Positions 6,682 to 8,544 of a stretch of DNA of 8,544 nt are shown here, piece by piece. The stretch's first letter is position 1, and the number at the start of each line of letters is the position of its first letter. This DNA comes from Candidatus Bathyarchaeota archaeon (GTDB lineage: Archaea; Thermoproteota; Bathyarchaeia; 40CM-2-53-6), in NCBI GenBank assembly GCA_005883085.1, contig VBAY01000117.1:1-8544 (forward strand), written 5' to 3'. Below the pieces are notes generated by a model, which worked only from the letters and a program-made list of their open reading frames with translations, was not told the DNA's origin and searched no databases. Both the position numbers and the translations under genes were made by a program.

Positions 6682-6918
6682 ATGGCAGTTCGAGAAGATT
6701 GGACGAGAATCACGCACAGCATTCACAGTCTCTTCCACGCGTTAAGATCCCCCACGAGGGGAGCGATGGAGAGAAGTTGCAACATCATGGTAAATTCTCC
6801 AAGGGTCCAACCCACAGCCCTTTGGACTAGAAGCACCGTGGACGCTGGAGTAATTGCAGAGATCGAGCGCAAACGGAACCAGGTATACCTGTATAGCGTG
6901 AAGAACCAGATGAGGTAG
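6682..6918 (+). CDS. Small possible winged-helix protein (78 aa)
   Basis: The ATG is preceded by AGGTGA with a 7-nt spacer, a good Shine-Dalgarno, and no other start is available after the TAA at 6661-6663. The product begins MAVREDWTRITHSIHSLFHAL, then RSPTRGAMERS, and ends with STVDAGVIAEIERKRNQVYL and YSVKNQMR. The last part looks like the end of an ArsR-type winged helix, where AG-V/L-I-x-x-x-x-x-x-R-x-x-x-Y-x-Y forms the wing, and L-x-SPTR resembles the L-x-x-x-x-R start of such domains. The middle is poor: about ten residues normally found between STV and AGVI are lacking. So this is either a shortened DNA-binding protein, a decayed one, or chance similarity. It lies 14 bp before the zinc-ribbon gene and is divergent from the HTH_10 regulator, which suggests a two-gene regulatory transcript. 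A weak A/T-rich AAAGATAA at 6636-6643 is the only promoter candidate. Confidence 0.5.
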   Translation: MAVREDWTRITHSIHSLFHALRSPTRGAMERSCNIMVNSPRVQPTALWTRSTVDAGVIAEIERKRNQVYLYSVKNQMR

Positions 6919-6932
6919 GAGGCGCCGCAAAA

Positions 6933-7103
6933 ATGCAATCCTTAGAGGAGAAGGACTCGAAGGAACTGGGATCAGCGGGGCAAGTCGACGATCTTGCATA
7001 CGACCCCATTCACCGTTGCCCGGTGTGCAGTCAGATGACCCGATGCTTTACGGTTGACGGTTTCCACAATTGCAACCTTTGTGGATCAACATGGCGGGAC
7101 TAG
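6933..7103 (+). CDS. Small zinc-ribbon protein (56 aa)
   Basis: A short gene with ATG at 6933-6935, GGAGG at 6918-6922 (10-nt spacer) and stop TAG. The first 25 residues are acidic and probably disordered (MQSLEEKDSKELGSAGQVDD). The rest is a compact zinc ribbon: CPVC (29-32), a 14-residue hairpin stretch with a third-type Cys38 and FTVDGFHN, then CNLCGSTW (47-54). Two CxxC pairs separated by 14 residues, the second followed by G-x-x-W, is the classic zinc-knuckle layout. Such miniature ribbons in archaea act in transcription, as RNA polymerase accessory subunits, or as protein-binding modules; the exact role is unknown. It follows the putative winged-helix gene by 14 bp and is likely co-transcribed with it. 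It faces the 3' end of the M48-like gene. Confidence 0.75.
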   Translation: MQSLEEKDSKELGSAGQVDDLAYDPIHRCPVCSQMTRCFTVDGFHNCNLCGSTWRD

Positions 7104-7156
7104 CCGACACATGACCTACTATAGGCGAATCGCCGTTCGTTTCCGAATCTCGCGCG

Positions 7157-7172
7157 TGTAGCCCATGCTACA
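7157..7172 (+). terminator. Hairpin between convergent genes, possible terminator
   Basis: TGTAGC-CCAT-GCTACA forms a 6-bp perfect stem with a 4-nt loop, 54 bp after the zinc-ribbon stop. On the plus strand it is followed by T-rich sequence (CATTCTTTGCGCTTCTTCT from 7182, then TTTTTCTTCC near 7213). T-rich tracts are the usual archaeal termination signal, so the plus transcript probably ends here; the stem itself may be incidental. Confidence 0.35.
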
Positions 7173-7200
7173 GGTCGAGTGTCATTCTTTGCGCTTCTTC

Positions 7201-8208
7201 TCAAGATTCGTACTTTTTCTTCCTCCTCGCTTGACGCACTCGACGCACCACCACGGGGACCATGCTTAGCGCTCCCAGAATGGCGGACCAATATCCAACA
7301 GCAGCGATGACGACGAGGGCTGCGCAGGTGTTGGTCACGCAAGCTACCGTTTCCTGGCCTCGAGCATAGAGATTACCCGCGATTACCCCCGAGCCCCAGA
7401 AAATGGCAATGCCAATGACAATGATAATTGCCCGCCCGCGGAGGCCTATCTTCGGCATTCGAGACGGTCTTGGAGGACCTACAAACCGCTGGTCCCTCAA
7501 CTCCTCCATCCGTTTGCTAATGCTTGGACTCCAGAACGCCCAAAACCGATCGGCGAAGCTTGACAGTGTTGCCCTCGGATCGAGACCTTGCATCTTCTCG
7601 AGAACAAGTGTTACTTGCTCGGTTCCGAACTGACTAGCCGCGTTTCCGTCCAGTTCGAACTCCCACGTTCTCAACGATCTCCTGACCCAGAGCAGAGATA
7701 GCAAGATCGGGACGCTCCAGGCTGGGAAAACGAGAATCGGGCCCCATGGTCTTCCGACAAAAATGTAGAAGACGATGAGGAGAGCCGCAAACGCGCCAAG
7801 GATCACTAGAGCCATCAGTCCGAGCAACCTCGACATCCTCCCAGAATTGAAGACCTTAAGCCTCAACAAGTGCATCTCAATGAGAATCCTCCATTCATCC
7901 GGCGACAACTTTCCCTTCAGATATTCTGGAAGCATGAGCTCGGCCAATGGAATGCCTAGAGGCCCAAGCCAGAACTCTCGCGAGATCACCGGCATCGTGA
8001 TCATCCAGCCCACGCCGCCACGAACGAACCTTCCCCAGACAATCTGCCTGTACCAGAACCGCGAGTCCAGCCGCACAGCTATCTCTCGAGTCAATTGCAA
8101 AAGCGCATCATCTTCTGGACTCGGACCAGTCTTGATTCGGTCGTACCATCTCAGAGGACGAAGTTTGACCAAGGGTCCATACCACACTTGCCCCCCATCG
8201 TAATACAC
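7201..8208 (-). CDS. M48-like membrane protein without the HEXXH zinc motif (probable pseudopeptidase)
   Basis: A 335-residue integral membrane protein. Its layout follows M48 (HtpX/Ste24-like) peptidases. LSPDEWRILIEMHLLRLK (101-118) aligns with the family's LSPEELxxVLAHELAHLK; TM pairs follow at 125-151 and 155-174; RTWEFELDGNAASQFG (180-195) matches the third-ligand helix R-x-x-E-x-x-AD-x-x-A; and FWSPSISKRMEELRD (225-239) matches the late THP-x-x-x-R-x-x-x-L block. The catalytic HEXXH is replaced by MHLLR (112-116), so both zinc His residues and the general-base Glu are gone, although Glu183/Glu185 remain. Two more TM helices (259-279 and about 293-323) and a basic tail (RRVRQARRKKKYES) complete the protein. 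It is probably an inactive scaffold or regulator, but assignment rests on motif alignment by eye. The start GTG (8206-8208) directly follows a TAA and lies about 25 bp from a TATA box, so it is likely leaderless. An unrelated four-TM protein remains possible. Confidence 0.75.
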   Translation of the reverse strand: MYYDGGQVWYGPLVKLRPLRWYDRIKTGPSPEDDALLQLTREIAVRLDSRFWYRQIVWGRFVRGGVGWMITMPVISREFWLGPLGIPLAELMLPEYLKGKLSPDEWRILIEMHLLRLKVFNSGRMSRLLGLMALVILGAFAALLIVFYIFVGRPWGPILVFPAWSVPILLSLLWVRRSLRTWEFELDGNAASQFGTEQVTLVLEKMQGLDPRATLSSFADRFWAFWSPSISKRMEELRDQRFVGPPRPSRMPKIGLRGRAIIIVIGIAIFWGSGVIAGNLYARGQETVACVTNTCAALVVIAAVGYWSAILGALSMVPVVVRRVRQARRKKKYES

Positions 8209-8227
8209 TTAGTGGAATGATACCTGA

Positions 8228-8237
8228 GAAATATACC
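8228..8237 (-). promoter_or_regulatory. TATA box of the M48-like gene
   Basis: The minus strand reads GGTATATTTC, preceded by the G/C-rich AGCC. Its centre is about 24-25 bp upstream of the GTG at 8208, so transcription should start at, or within a base or two of, the start codon. This is the best promoter in the window and supports a leaderless mRNA. Confidence 0.6.
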
Positions 8238-8385
8238 GGCTGGAAGATGACGATATCTCCCCAGCACGACAAAACAAGACCAATACAGCCTAAATGGCTC
8301 TTCCAACTCCCGGATTCCATAGGCCAGAAATCTAGCAGGCCTCTATGTTTTTGACTTGGACTCTCAAGCTACTATTGGGCCTGGA

Positions 8386-8544
8386 TTGAGACTCCGCGCC
8401 ATACATCTCTTGGCAATACTTGCCGTGGTGGCACTATTGCTCCCTCTTCCGACAAGGGCACAGAGCGCGAGCTCTGTTTTTCAAACGGACCTGGTGACAG
8501 AGAAGTCCTCGTGCAAGATTAATGAGATGGTCTACGCCAAGCTC
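8386..8544 (+). CDS. N-terminal part of a secreted or anchored protein, runs off the right edge
   Basis: From TTG at 8386-8388 the frame stays open for 53 codons to the edge. It begins with a textbook signal sequence: basic MRLR, hydrophobic core AIHLLAILAVVALLLPLP, then TRAQSASS with possible cleavage after TRA or QSA. The mature part opens SSVFQTDLVTEKSSCKINEM and continues VYAKL, a strand-like opening, but too little is present for a family. A second TTG at 8356-8358 is in frame, but the shorter form gives the better signal peptide. No Shine-Dalgarno is visible; an A/T stretch CTATGTTTTT at 8343-8352 might serve as TATA with a leader of about 13 bases. It is divergent from the M48-like gene, with 177 bp between the starts. 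Function unknown. Confidence 0.6.
   Translation, partial: MRLRAIHLLAILAVVALLLPLPTRAQSASSVFQTDLVTEKSSCKINEMVYAKL

Noticed and set aside
8108..8320. Open frame on the minus strand (ATG at 8320) overlapping the start of the M48-like gene
   Set aside because: It crosses the TATA box, has no family resemblance, and is out of frame with the M48-like protein; a frameshift joining them is not needed because the GTG start fits the promoter.
8318..8347. Inverted repeat AGGCC-12-GGCCT with flanking CATA/TATG
   Set aside because: Arms are only 5 bp when ungapped, so chance is likely; could be revisited as an operator if conserved.

Overview
The window looks archaeal. The evidence is an HTH_10 (Bat-type) regulator, TATA-like boxes placed so that transcripts would start at or just before the start codon, a binding protein held by an N-terminal membrane anchor, and a high share of GTG/TTG/CTG starts. 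A member of Thermoproteota related to Thaumarchaeota (deep-branching Nitrososphaeria or a neighbouring lineage) is my best guess; this is inference from gene style, not from a marker gene.

Left part (1-5271, all on the minus strand): one tightly packed ABC uptake operon of the branched-chain amino acid (HAAT/Liv) type. Transcription order is livK (binding protein), livH and livM (permeases), livG and livF (ATPases), then a major facilitator superfamily (MFS) transporter cut by the left edge. Gene junctions are 8 bp, a 4-bp ATGA overlap, 2 bp, an 11-bp overlap, and a junction at the livF stop codon. LivK would capture an amino acid or related polar ligand outside the cell, LivH/LivM form the channel, and LivG/LivF hydrolyse ATP. 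Oddities are a CTG start for livF, a diverged ABC signature in LivG, and an MFS frame with no ordinary start codon.

Middle part (5272-7200): the liv promoter region with a 12-bp perfect palindrome; a short coding-like stretch on the plus strand that seems frameshifted (5472-5703); an HTH_10 regulator on the minus strand with a Cys-Cys-Cys-Gly cluster; and, divergent from it, two tiny plus-strand genes, a possible mini winged-helix protein and a 56-residue zinc-ribbon protein.

Right part (7201-8544): a four-TM protein on the minus strand that resembles an M48 (HtpX/Ste24-like) membrane peptidase but has lost the HEXXH zinc motif, with a good TATA box giving a probably leaderless GTG start. 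Divergent from it is the 5' end of a secreted or membrane-anchored protein that runs off the right edge. No rRNA, convincing tRNA, CRISPR array, transposase or phage gene was seen, and no gene-free stretch exceeds about 210 bases.
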